Shown piece by piece: positions 1-5,852 of a DNA stretch of 64,000 bases. This stretch comes from Synechococcus sp. ATX 2A4. Lineage in GTDB: Bacteria; Cyanobacteriota; Cyanobacteriia; PCC-6307; Cyanobiaceae. The stretch is from positions 248,001-312,000 of the forward strand of contig NZ_JAGQCV010000001.1 of the NCBI RefSeq assembly GCF_024346375.1, in the 5' to 3' direction. How positions within the stretch are numbered: position 1 is the first letter of the stretch; each line of letters starts with the position of its first letter. The notes under the pieces were generated by a model. The model was not told where the DNA came from and searched no databases. It saw nothing but the letters and a program-made list of their open reading frames with translations. A program made the position numbers and the translations under genes.

Positions 1-561
1 GGGGGAATCGTCATCACCTTTTCGCCTCGGGATCAGATGCCAGTGCGCATGAAACACCGTCTGCCCCGCCACCTCCCCTGAGTTCAGCCCCCCTCTTGCG
101 TTGAGCAAACCAGCCCAGCCGCTGATCGACGCGGCCTGGGCACTAAGCTGCTCACGCCGCAGCTTAAGCAGCTTCACCACGGCATTCCACTCCTGCTGGT
201 GCAGCTCCAGCCCATAGGCCCCATGACGCCGCGGGATCACCAGGCTGTGTCCCTCGCTCACGGGATAGGCGTCGGCGATGCAGAGCGCCAGCTCGTTCTC
301 CAGCAGCATCCGGCCGCTGCCCTCCAGCGCGCAGAACACACATCCCGTTTCGCGGTGGCCGTCGCTGGCCTGCACACCGCGGAAGCAGAGCGCCTGCAGA
401 TTGCTGATGGCGTCGGAGCCGCCCTGGTTTTTGGGGATGATGGGGTCCACCTCCAGGGCCCGCTGGTGCTCGTGCGCCCCGCAGCACTCGTAGCGGCCCC
501 GGGCACGGGTGAGCACCCTGTCTTTCACCGAGCCGCTGATCGGGGTGCTCGCGGAAGGCAT
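1..561 (-). CDS. HIT family protein with degenerate N-terminal HNH region (partial, C-terminus off window)
   Basis: HIT proteins are nucleotide hydrolases or transferases. The frame from ATG 561 is open to the window edge (187 residues seen). The HIT histidine triad HAHWH is at residues 171-175, with CVFC at 74-77 and a GHSLVIPRRH strand typical of HIT folds. Residues 20-60 resemble the HNH module found in front of HIT in some cyanobacterial proteins (RALEVDxIIPKNQGGSD, NLQALCFR). It looks broken: the His expected after VD is Pro40, one Cys of the first pair is missing, and the second Cys pair appears deleted because CFR runs straight into GVQAS. The segment at 146-166 (SGWAGLLNARGGLN) also looks expanded. 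It may be a functional HIT enzyme with a dead HNH part, or a decaying gene. Its 5' end lies in a sequence repeated near 4,970. Confidence 0.72.
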   Translation of the reverse strand, partial: MPSASTPISGSVKDRVLTRARGRYECCGAHEHQRALEVDPIIPKNQGGSDAISNLQALCFRGVQASDGHRETGCVFCALEGSGRMLLENELALCIADAYPVSEGHSLVIPRRHGAYGLELHQQEWNAVVKLLKLRREQLSAQAASISGWAGLLNARGGLNSGEVAGQTVFHAHWHLIPRRKGDDDSP

Positions 562-690
562 CGAGGCGCTGGCGGCACAGCTGCTGCAGCGCGTCGCGCT
601 CAGGGTCGCTCAGCTCTACTGCTGCGCAGAAGCCTTCGGCTACGCCGCCCACCAGGCGCGGCGGTTCCGGCGGGCCCCATTCTGCGGCTC
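562..690 (-). pseudogene. Fragment of an unknown gene end (ERDALQQLCRQRLDAFR family)
   Basis: Read on the minus strand, this stretch encodes AVELSDPERDALQQLCRQR followed by LDAFREHP, in a different frame from the adjoining HIT gene. The same peptide core (ERDALQQLCRQRLDAFR) is encoded at about 4,960-5,020, also on the minus strand, where it ends in a stop shortly after. Here the frame runs on over the HIT gene and shows no sensible protein, so it appears to be the remnant of a gene end to which the HIT gene was joined. The family is not recognised. Confidence 0.3.
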
Positions 691-725
691 TACCACCCCC
701 ATGCCTGTTCGGTCAGAATGCCCCC

Positions 726-1079
726 ATGACAGCAGCACTCTCCACCACTCCCTCCATCCCGATCGACCCACGGATCAGCGCGATCGCCTCAGGAATCTCC
801 GCGGCCATCCCGCAAGCCCAGGTTCGCCTGTTTGGATCACGCGCCAAGGGCACATTCCGGCCTGATTCCGACGTGGATCTGCTAATCACCGTGCCGGATC
901 AATGGCTGGCTGGCCATGATCGTGTTCATGTTCTGGGAGACCTTTGGCGTCAATATTCCAGCCATCGGCTGCCGCTTGATCTGCTTCTTTACACCGAAAC
1001 TGAAGTGAGTCAACGCCAGCAATACAGAAGTGCTGTTACATCCTTGGCTTATCAAGAAGGAATTTTGCTGAATGGTTGA
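726..1079 (+). CDS. Nucleotidyltransferase-domain protein (MNT-type antitoxin partner of HEPN)
   Basis: A 117-residue minimal nucleotidyltransferase. The pol-beta-type active site is visible: LFGSRAKG (G37, S38) followed by DSDVDLL (D49, D51), with a third acidic residue in LDLLLY (D85). Proteins of this size next to HEPN genes act as antitoxins, in the characterised MntA-HepT system by AMPylating the HEPN toxin. Its stop overlaps the start of a HEPN-like frame (ATGGTTGA), the normal arrangement, but that partner has two in-frame stops. It is clearly paralogous to the NTase at 2,904-3,251 (shared VRLFGSRA, PDxWL, LDLLLY and a YxEGxLL end). The protein itself shows no damage, so it is an intact gene with a dead partner. 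Confidence 0.85.
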   Translation: MTAALSTTPSIPIDPRISAIASGISAAIPQAQVRLFGSRAKGTFRPDSDVDLLITVPDQWLAGHDRVHVLGDLWRQYSSHRLPLDLLLYTETEVSQRQQYRSAVTSLAYQEGILLNG

Positions 1080-1449
1080 TCCGGATGCCCTGCGCTAACT
1101 CCGGATCGCCCAAGCTGATCTCGATGAGGCGCAGCGCATGGTGAAGCTCTCGGGCTTTCGCGACAGCAGCATCGGCTTTCGACTTCAACAGGCCTGCGAA
1201 TAAGCCCTCAAAAGCTGGATCCACGCCAAGGGAGGCATGGCTCCTTTCACCCATGACCTCGTCGCTTTGATGGATTGGCTGGAGGAATCAGGTACCGATG
1301 TCAGCGCGTTCGAGCAGATTGCCGATCTCTCATTCTTTGCGGTTCAAACCCGATACGATGACACTGTAGAGATCAGCTCTCCAGATTGGTCGCTCCTGTT
1401 GGGCATCACGGCCTCACTGCTCGATCAAGTCCAGCGTGAATCTTCATGA
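1072..1449 (+). pseudogene. HEPN-domain protein with two in-frame stops
   Basis: The frame from ATG 1072 reads as a full-length HEPN protein of about 125 codons (LRIAQADLDEAQRMV, GFRLQQACE, ALKSWIHAKGG, PFTHDLVALMDWL, FAVQTRYDD) but is interrupted by TAA at 1096-1098 (codon 9) and TAA at 1201-1203 (codon 44). The first stop sits where this family has Trp or another residue before LRIA; the second replaces the Lys expected in EKALK. Everything else stays in frame, so decay looks recent. A shorter in-frame piece from ATG 1237 could still give about 70 residues. HEPN proteins of NTase-HEPN pairs are usually RNases or toxins; this copy should be inactive unless the stops are read through. Confidence 0.85.
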
Positions 1450-1619
1450 CGCAGCTTCTGCCTTGGCTCTCAGTAATCGATACCTGCGCAATGTTTGCCC
1501 CAACACCATCATGCGCTCGACCCGATGCATGAGACTTGGGGTATCGCGATGGTGGCCGCGGGCGGGGATGATGCGCTTTAGAGCGAAAACAATAACCCTG
1601 CCCCCCCGAGCATCAACGG

Positions 1620-1690
1620 TTGATAGATGGGGCTCATGCGCATCTGCTGGGCGATGGTCGCGCGTAGGCGAAGGAAGGCAGCAGAGGGGC
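1620..1690 (-). pseudogene. Fragment of an unknown gene end (MRMSPIxQPLML family)
   Basis: The minus strand encodes LRLRATIAQQMRMSPIYQP followed by LML, closely similar to LRHTIAERMRMSPIDQPLML encoded at 5,163-5,265. The flanks differ between the copies. At 5,163 the fragment ends at a stop after LLELLGP, so this appears to be the C-terminal end of an unidentified gene family. It is not functional as it stands. Confidence 0.3.
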
Positions 1691-1694
1691 TGTT

Positions 1695-1846
1695 GGCCAT
1701 GGAGTGATGCTGGCGGCTGCCGGGTGACCGGGCCAGGTTTGGTTTTGGGCGGCCCGTCAGGCAGGCGCCCCTGCTGGGATCCCTCCTGGCGTGGGCGTGA
1801 TGCGGCTGCAGGCAGCCTGGCTCCGGGTGTGGGTGTGCCGCCCCAG
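1695..1846. repeat. Dispersed repeat copy A (about 150 bp)
   Basis: This block aligns over its whole length with 3,321-3,469 in the same orientation. Shared islands include GGCGGCCCGTCAGG, CTGCTGGGATCCCT and CTCCGGGTGTGG/TTCCGGGTGTGG. The copies differ by scattered substitutions and small indels with a net difference of 3 bp. Both lie between TA genes and have no obvious function; they could promote recombination that deletes or duplicates the Fic/NTase block between them. Confidence 0.75.
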
Positions 1847-2249
1847 CCCCCTTCCCCATCCAGCTGGGGAAAGGACAAGAAGGAGCGGATCCCAGGCGGC
1901 GGCAGTTGGAACCCACGCTGCGGGCCCATGCCGTTGAAGGCCAGAAACAACGCCGTTGTCGTGACGACGTCTCCTGAGGATCCCATCCGCTCCGATCGTC
2001 AGCGGGTGGTGGCCCATGGGATCCATCCGGAGTGGTGGGCGGGGGCGAGGTTGTGGTGGTGACAGAATGAAGTTGAAAAGCGGTATGCCATGGCCAGCTC
2101 CGATCCAGGTCTCCAGCGGCTCCGTCAGGAGGCTGGCCGAGTCCCGCTTCGGTTGCGGATCATTCGTGCAGTGGCCAGCTCCACAGCCATCGAAACGGGC
2201 CAGTCCATCGCCGTGATTGAAGGCCAGCTTGCGGCTCGGCAAACCCCTC

Positions 2250-2873
2250 CTAATCACCCCCACCAGGCAACACCAGCCTGAACAGCTGCTGCATCGGAGC
2301 GTTGTTCAACACAGCCCCGGCACGGATGGCGGCGAAATACTGCTCACGCTGCAGATCCCAGGCTGAGTAGTCGAGAGGGCCGATGCCCGCCTGGCTCGCC
2401 ATCACATCCGCCAGCAGCCGCGCGATGCGGCCATTGCCCTCGCGGAATGGATGGATGAGCACAAATTCAACGTGCACCTCAGCCAGCGCCTCAACCAGTT
2501 CGTCGACCGACTGGGGATCAAGGGGTGTGCGTTTGTTGAGCTGTTCGCGTTGAAAGGCCTCCAGAAGATCGGGCAGGAGATGGGCGCTTGCAAAGGCAAA
2601 GTTCCCTTTGCTCAGGTTGAACTGGCGCATCTTTCCTGCCCATGGATAGACAGCCTCCAGCCAGAGCCGGTGCCATTCGATCACTTCCGCGACAGTGAGA
2701 CGATGAGGTTCAGCCCCGTTGATGAATATCCCCTCATAGAGCTGAAGCAGCAGATCCTGTTCCAGTGACCCCATGACCCCTGGATCTGTGATTCCCAATC
2801 GGTTACGCAGAACCAAGCCGTTCGAGCCAGGCTCACATTCAGCGGCCGATCCAACAACGGTGTAGCGGTTCAT
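2250..2873 (-). CDS. fic: Fic/DOC family AMP transferase
   Basis: A 207-residue protein with the complete Fic motif HPFREGNGRIAR at residues 141-152 (catalytic H141, acidic E145, phosphate-binding GNGR) and the upstream flap region around GKMRQFNLSKGNF. Fic proteins transfer AMP or other nucleotide parts onto target proteins. No (S/T)xxxE(G/N) inhibitory helix is visible at either end, so any inhibitor would have to be separate. The start ATG 2873 overlaps the stop of a 15-codon HEPN stub (ATGA), and that stub overlaps an NTase gene. The Fic gene therefore sits where the HEPN toxin of an NTase-HEPN pair should be. The frame is intact and the active site complete, so activity is plausible. Confidence 0.9.
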   Translation of the reverse strand: MNRYTVVGSAAECEPGSNGLVLRNRLGITDPGVMGSLEQDLLLQLYEGIFINGAEPHRLTVAEVIEWHRLWLEAVYPWAGKMRQFNLSKGNFAFASAHLLPDLLEAFQREQLNKRTPLDPQSVDELVEALAEVHVEFVLIHPFREGNGRIARLLADVMASQAGIGPLDYSAWDLQREQYFAAIRAGAVLNNAPMQQLFRLVLPGGGD

Positions 2874-2917
2874 CCGCAGGCGATCCGTAGTAGGCCTTCC
2901 GGCTCAGAAAGCACCAT
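2870..2917 (-). pseudogene. HEPN gene stub between NTase and Fic
   Basis: From ATG 2917, overlapping the NTase stop (2904-2906), 15 codons read MVLSEPEGLLRIACG and then stop. The beginning matches the start of the HEPN frame at 1072 (MVDPDALRxLRIAQ), with the same overlap to an NTase stop. The rest of the HEPN gene is gone and the Fic ATG overlaps the stub's stop. The stub probably marks the breakpoint where Fic replaced the toxin. It may still serve to couple translation of NTase and Fic. Confidence 0.55.
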
Positions 2918-3251
2918 CCAGCAACCGCCCCTCCCGGTAGGCCCTGCCGATCACGTGACTGCGCCAGTGGCGACGCTCCTCGCACTCCCGCTGGGAATAA
3001 AGCAGCAGATCCAACGACACATCCGCCTGGGCCAGTTCGTCCCAGAGCTCGTTGAGCACCTCGAAGCGGTGGTGACGCTCCAGCCAGGCATCCGGTGCGG
3101 TGATCAACAGGTCGATGTCCGATTCCGGCCCCGCTGTGCCACGCGCCCGGGAGCCAAACAGACGCACTTCCGCGCCTGGGATTCTTTGCTGGATCACAGC
3201 CGCCATCCCCTGGAGGCGCTGGTCGATCGGTGGCGCGGCGACGCTGGTCAT
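2904..3251 (-). CDS. Nucleotidyltransferase-domain protein upstream of Fic
   Basis: A 115-residue minimal nucleotidyltransferase with VRLFGSRARG followed by ESDIDLLI and a third acidic residue in SLDLLLY, the full pol-beta-like catalytic set. It is paralogous to the NTase at 726-1079. In NTase-HEPN systems this protein modifies and inactivates the HEPN toxin. Here it is followed, on the same strand and with overlapping frames, by a HEPN stub and then by an intact Fic gene. Whether it now controls Fic or is only an orphan left by recombination cannot be told from sequence. Confidence 0.85.
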   Translation of the reverse strand: MTSVAAPPIDQRLQGMAAVIQQRIPGAEVRLFGSRARGTAGPESDIDLLITAPDAWLERHHRFEVLNELWDELAQADVSLDLLLYSQRECEERRHWRSHVIGRAYREGRLLDGAF

Positions 3252-3320
3252 GCCGCCATTCTGGGCAGGGTCTGATCAAGCTGGTAGCGGGGGTGGGGAT
3301 TCCTGGCTGGGGGTGTGATG

Positions 3321-3469
3321 GGCCATGGGTTGATCCTGGCGGCTCCCGTACGCCTCGGGCAGGGTGGTCTTTGGGCGGCCCGTCAGGAGGGCGACCCTGC
3401 TGGGATCCCTTCTGGTGTGGGCGCGTGGCGGCTGGAGGCAACCTGGTTCCGGGTGTGGCTGTGCCTCAG
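3321..3469. repeat. Dispersed repeat copy B (about 150 bp)
   Basis: Second copy of the repeat at 1,695-1,846, same orientation, diverged but alignable throughout. It lies upstream of the mntA-hepT pair. Together the two copies flank the Fic/NTase block as direct repeats. Confidence 0.75.
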
Positions 3470-3564
3470 CCCTAACCCACTCCGCGGCCCCAGGCAGCTG
3501 CAGCATGTCGGCGAGGGGTGTCGTTCCCATCGCCCTCGACGGGGATGCAGTCCAGAATGGAGCC

Positions 3565-3879
3565 ATGGCTGCCCCTTCGACCCAGCAAACCTCCCTCTCC
3601 CAGCGGCTCCAGGGCGCCCGTAAGGAGGTGCTTGCTGTGGCTCACCGCCATGGGGCCCGCAACCTGCGGATCTATGGCTCGGTGGCCCGTGGCCAGGATC
3701 GGCCCGGCAGCGACCTTGACCTGCTGGTGGATCTGGAACGGGGCTGTTCCCTGCTGGAGGTGATCGCTCTTCGGCAGGAACTGGAAGCTCTCTTGAATTG
3801 CCAGGTGGATCTGGCGGAAGCTGCGCAGTTGCATCCTTTGATCCGCGATCAGATCATTGCGCAGGCCAAGGCTTTGTGA
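3565..3879 (+). CDS. mntA: MntA-type nucleotidyltransferase antitoxin
   Basis: A 104-residue nucleotidyltransferase with IYGSVARG (G38, S39), GSDLDLLVD (D50, D52) and a third acidic residue in CQVDL (D82), the conserved MntA set. ATG 3565 was chosen because upstream sequence belongs to the dispersed repeat and shows no conserved residues. MntA poly-AMPylates a tyrosine of the HepT RNase and so neutralises it (known from the Shewanella system). The next gene, hepT, starts at GTG 3876 and overlaps this stop (GTGA), so the two are translationally coupled. Both proteins are intact; this is the only complete NTase-HEPN pair in the window. Confidence 0.9.
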   Translation: MAAPSTQQTSLSQRLQGARKEVLAVAHRHGARNLRIYGSVARGQDRPGSDLDLLVDLERGCSLLEVIALRQELEALLNCQVDLAEAAQLHPLIRDQIIAQAKAL

Positions 3880-4259
3880 GCAAGGATCTCCTTTACCTCA
3901 GCAGCATTGCCGAAGCTCTTGAGCGCATCACTCTCTACTCCATAGAAGGCCGCTCAGCTTTTCTTGCTTCCACGCTTGTGCAGGATGGAGTGATCCGGAA
4001 CTTGATCGTGATCGGCGAAGCCGTGAAGAATCTGTCGGCGGATCTTCGCGAGTCCGAACCGTCCACTCCTTGGAAGTCCATCGCCGGCATGCGAGATGTT
4101 CTGATTCATGATTACTTGCGTGTGAATCTGGAGCAGGTCTGGGAAACCGTGGCGCGTGATCTTCCTCCCCTTGGTCTCACCGTTCGCTCGCTGATTGAGC
4201 GGCACATGAACGATGGTGGTGGTGGGGGACTGGGGCATGGGGGCGTCCTGGCGGGGTGA
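3876..4259 (+). CDS. hepT: HepT-type HEPN toxin (DUF86 family)
   Basis: A 127-residue HEPN protein of the HepT/DUF86 type. The family's Rx4HxY motif is present as RDVLIHDY (R73, H78, Y80): R and H form the RNase site and Y is the residue AMPylated by MntA in the studied homologue. Other family landmarks are VIRNLIVIGEAVKNL and PWKSIAGMRD. The GTG start at 3876 overlaps the mntA stop. An unusual glycine-rich tail (NDGGGGGLGHGGVLAG) follows the fold, probably read-through into formerly non-coding sequence after loss of an earlier stop. The pair is likely a working TA module. Confidence 0.9.
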   Translation: MSKDLLYLSSIAEALERITLYSIEGRSAFLASTLVQDGVIRNLIVIGEAVKNLSADLRESEPSTPWKSIAGMRDVLIHDYLRVNLEQVWETVARDLPPLGLTVRSLIERHMNDGGGGGLGHGGVLAG

Positions 4260-4403
4260 GACGGGGGTGGCACTGACAAAGGAGAAGCCCTGCTGCCGTG
4301 GCGCTCACGCGCGCTCCTTCACCCCACAACGGCCTGGCGCCCAGAGCCCATCAGCGGGTCCGCCCCGTGGGCACGTAGCACGCGCACTAACACGGAAGGG
4401 TCG

Positions 4404-4624
4404 TTTCGGCTTGAGTACTACAACTCTCGTGTTCGCGAGGACATCGAGGACTGGCCTGTGGAGGCGCCACACCTCAAGGCCATGGTCGGCGGGCTTTCTA
4501 TTGCTTCTGCAGTGGGCGGGTGATCACCGTGCTCCATGCCTTCGTGAAGAAGACCCAGAAAACACCCAGGCGTGAGCTCCTCATCGCTCGCGAACGCCTC
4601 AGGAACGTCAAACGCCATGGCTGA
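4404..4624 (+). pseudogene. HigB/RelE-type toxin remnant
   Basis: The 5' part encodes FRLEYYNSRVREDIEDWPVE, the typical start of a phage Gp49-like (HigB) toxin, but it has no start codon and soon ends in a stop. The 3' part, in another frame, encodes GRVITVLHAFVKKTQKTPRR and then ELLIARERLRNVK, the conserved C-terminus with the KKTQKTP signature. The central part of the fold (roughly 40 residues) is missing and the two ends are out of frame. The 3' end overlaps the start of the downstream HTH antitoxin, the normal toxin-first layout of higBA. The toxin is therefore dead while the antitoxin is intact. Confidence 0.8.
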
Positions 4625-4952
4625 CACCCCCTATCAACCGGTCATCCGCGATCGCGGCGCCGAACGCGCCCGGCTCGATCAGGTGCCGGGCTACAGCCAA
4701 GCGCAGCAGGAGGCCGCCGTGGAATTCCGTCTTCTCCGGCAGCTCCTCGAGGCACCCCAGCGGGCCGGTCTCACCCAGGAGGAGGTCGCCGTGCGGATGG
4801 GCACCACGCGCAGCGCCATCAGTCGGCTCGAGGGATCCCGCAAGCACCTGCCCGCACTGTCCACTTTCCGCCGCTACGCCGATGTGCTCGGCTGCGATGT
4901 GGAGATCCAGCTGGTGCCTCGAACCCCTGACGGAGCTTCACCGCCTTGTTGA
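4617..4952 (+). CDS. higA: HTH XRE-family antitoxin (HigA-like)
   Basis: A 111-residue protein starting at ATG 4617 (MADTPYQPVI). The XRE helix-turn-helix lies at about residues 55-95: AGLTQEEVAVRMGTTRSAIS followed by RLEGSRKHLPALSTFRRYAD, ending in LGCDVEIQL. Such proteins bind their own operator and neutralise a HigB/RelE RNase. The start overlaps the end of the ruined toxin by 8 bp. The antitoxin has no visible defect. It may persist as a solitary regulator, or as an anti-addiction protein against a related toxin elsewhere in the genome. Confidence 0.88.
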   Translation: MADTPYQPVIRDRGAERARLDQVPGYSQAQQEAAVEFRLLRQLLEAPQRAGLTQEEVAVRMGTTRSAISRLEGSRKHLPALSTFRRYADVLGCDVEIQLVPRTPDGASPPC

Positions 4953-5123
4953 GCGGCGGCGGAAGGCATCGAGGCGCTGGCGGCACAGCTGCTGCAGCGC
5001 GTCGCGCTCGGCGCCGCTCAGCTCGTCGCCGCCGATCAGGCTGGTGGCGCCGTTGCCGTAGGCGGTGATGTCGTTGAAGGTGAACCTTGCCCTCCATCTG
5101 CTGCCCAGGATCCGCCGGGCCAC
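4938..5123 (-). pseudogene. Fragment of an unknown gene (ERDALQQLCRQRLDAFR family)
   Basis: About 60 minus-strand codons reading RARFTFNDITAYGNGATSL followed by GGDELSGAERDALQQLC and RQRLDAFRRR, then stop. It looks like real protein sequence, unlike its neighbours, and the last 20 residues recur at 562-690. No family is recognised and no credible full-length start is seen, so it is probably the C-terminal remnant of a lost gene. Confidence 0.35.
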
Positions 5124-5276
5124 GTCCTGCGCTGGGGCGGGGCTGGCTGTTGCCTGGCAAATCAGGGGCCGAGCAGTTCCAGGAGCATGAGCGGTTGGTC
5201 GATGGGGCTCATGCGCATGCGCTCGGCGATGGTGTGCCGCAGGCGCTGGAGGGGGGCGGGGGCATGGCAGATCCCG
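4953..5276. other. Non-coding or decayed stretch with two gene-end fragments
   Basis: No intact gene. On the minus strand there are two short gene ends: one encodes TIAERMRMSPIDQPLML and stops near 5,163; the other encodes TFNDITAYGNGATSLIG followed by ERDALQQLCRQRLDAFR and stops near 4,940. Each has a partial copy in the first 1.7 kb of the window (near 1,650 and near 600). Confidence 0.5.
5163..5265 (-). pseudogene. Fragment of an unknown gene end (MRMSPIDQPLML family)
   Basis: The minus strand encodes HAPAPLQRLRHTIAERMRM followed by SPIDQPLMLLELLGP and a stop. The composition looks protein-like, and a related stretch occurs near 1,650. There is no start codon before it and it follows directly on the HEPN tail at 5,277. 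It is the 3' end of an unidentified gene. Confidence 0.35.
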
Positions 5277-5475
5277 TCAGGCCTCAGCGTCGAAACCCGG
5301 CATGACCGGCGCCTTTACCCGGTTGATCAGTTCCTTTACCCCTCGGTTCAAGGCCTGCCGATCCAGCCCCAGGGGGGGCGGGATCGGCTTCGTAGCGGAA
5401 CTGCACGGCATAGACGGTGAGTTGAGCGAGCGGCAGCCGACGCACTGGGGTTCCGCAGACCGTGCCCATCGCCAC
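5277..5475 (-). pseudogene. HEPN-like C-terminal fragment, frameshifted
   Basis: Two minus-strand frames together give a HEPN C-terminus: AQLTVYAVQFRYEADPAP in one frame, then LDRQALNRGVKELINRVKA and a terminal PVMPGFDAEA in the next. The switch falls at a run of seven G on the plus strand (about 5,372-5,378), so a one-base slip is the likely cause. AVQFRYE corresponds to FAVQTRYD of the HEPN frame at 1072. Nothing resembling the N-terminal half was found upstream, so the gene is truncated as well as shifted. Confidence 0.55.
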
Positions 5476-5589
5476 CTGGTGTTCACCCGAGAGCCAGTCA
5501 CTGGGTGATGGCGGCAGCAGGCTCCCAGGCGAACCCTGGATCCACCGGCCCTGGCCAGCAGGATCGCGCTGCCCGACGAAGCGCTACGC

Positions 5590-5778
5590 CTATCCCACGC
5601 CGCCGGAGCCGAGCGAGCGCAGGGTGGCCCAGAGGCCGCCGCCGGCTTCAGGCCGGTCCACACCCCGATTCACAAACCACAGCGCGCCCGCCATGGCGTT
5701 GAGCGCCAGCGCCACCAGCCACACCCTCCATCCCTCTGGCAGCTTCATGGCGATCGGTTCAGGCAACTGCCCCATCAT
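5590..5778 (-). CDS. Small single-helix membrane protein, unknown
   Basis: From about ATG 5778 (or ATG 5748, MKLPEGW) this encodes 52-62 residues with one strong hydrophobic stretch (WRVWLVALALNAMAGALWF) followed by VNRGVDRPEAGGG and a Gly/Ser-rich end. It is divergent from dcd. No family is recognised. The clean membrane-helix pattern favours a real gene, but length and lack of a clear ribosome-binding site leave doubt. Confidence 0.4.
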   Translation of the reverse strand: MMGQLPEPIAMKLPEGWRVWLVALALNAMAGALWFVNRGVDRPEAGGGLWATLRSLGSGGVG

Positions 5779-5852
5779 CTCCGCTGTGGTGCTGGCAGCC
5801 ACCGCGGCGGCCGCCTGAGACAATCCACAACCGCCCACCCCCAGGCAAACCC

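Larger units (their letters stand above)
1450..2249. other. 800 bp without a supported gene, containing a dispersed repeat
   Basis: No convincing coding sequence was found. The stretch contains one copy (1,695-1,846) of a repeat shared with 3,321-3,469 and, on the minus strand at about 1,620-1,690, a gene-end fragment encoding TIAQQMRMSPIYQPLML that matches a fragment at 5,163-5,265. A 63-codon plus-strand frame at 2,090-2,281 runs convergent to the Fic gene, but has no recognisable family or clear ribosome-binding site. Confidence 0.6.

Noticed and set aside
1342-1360. GGTTCAAACCCGATAC considered as a tRNA T-arm
   Set aside because: It is inside the HEPN frame and no acceptor or anticodon arms can be built around it.
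2090-2281. 63-codon plus-strand frame convergent with Fic, considered as a Fic antitoxin because of SSTAIETG and AVIEGQ, which faintly recall the SxxxEG inhibitory motif
   Set aside because: Wrong orientation for a cognate antitoxin, no ribosome-binding site, overlaps the Fic 3' end, and the motif match is weak.
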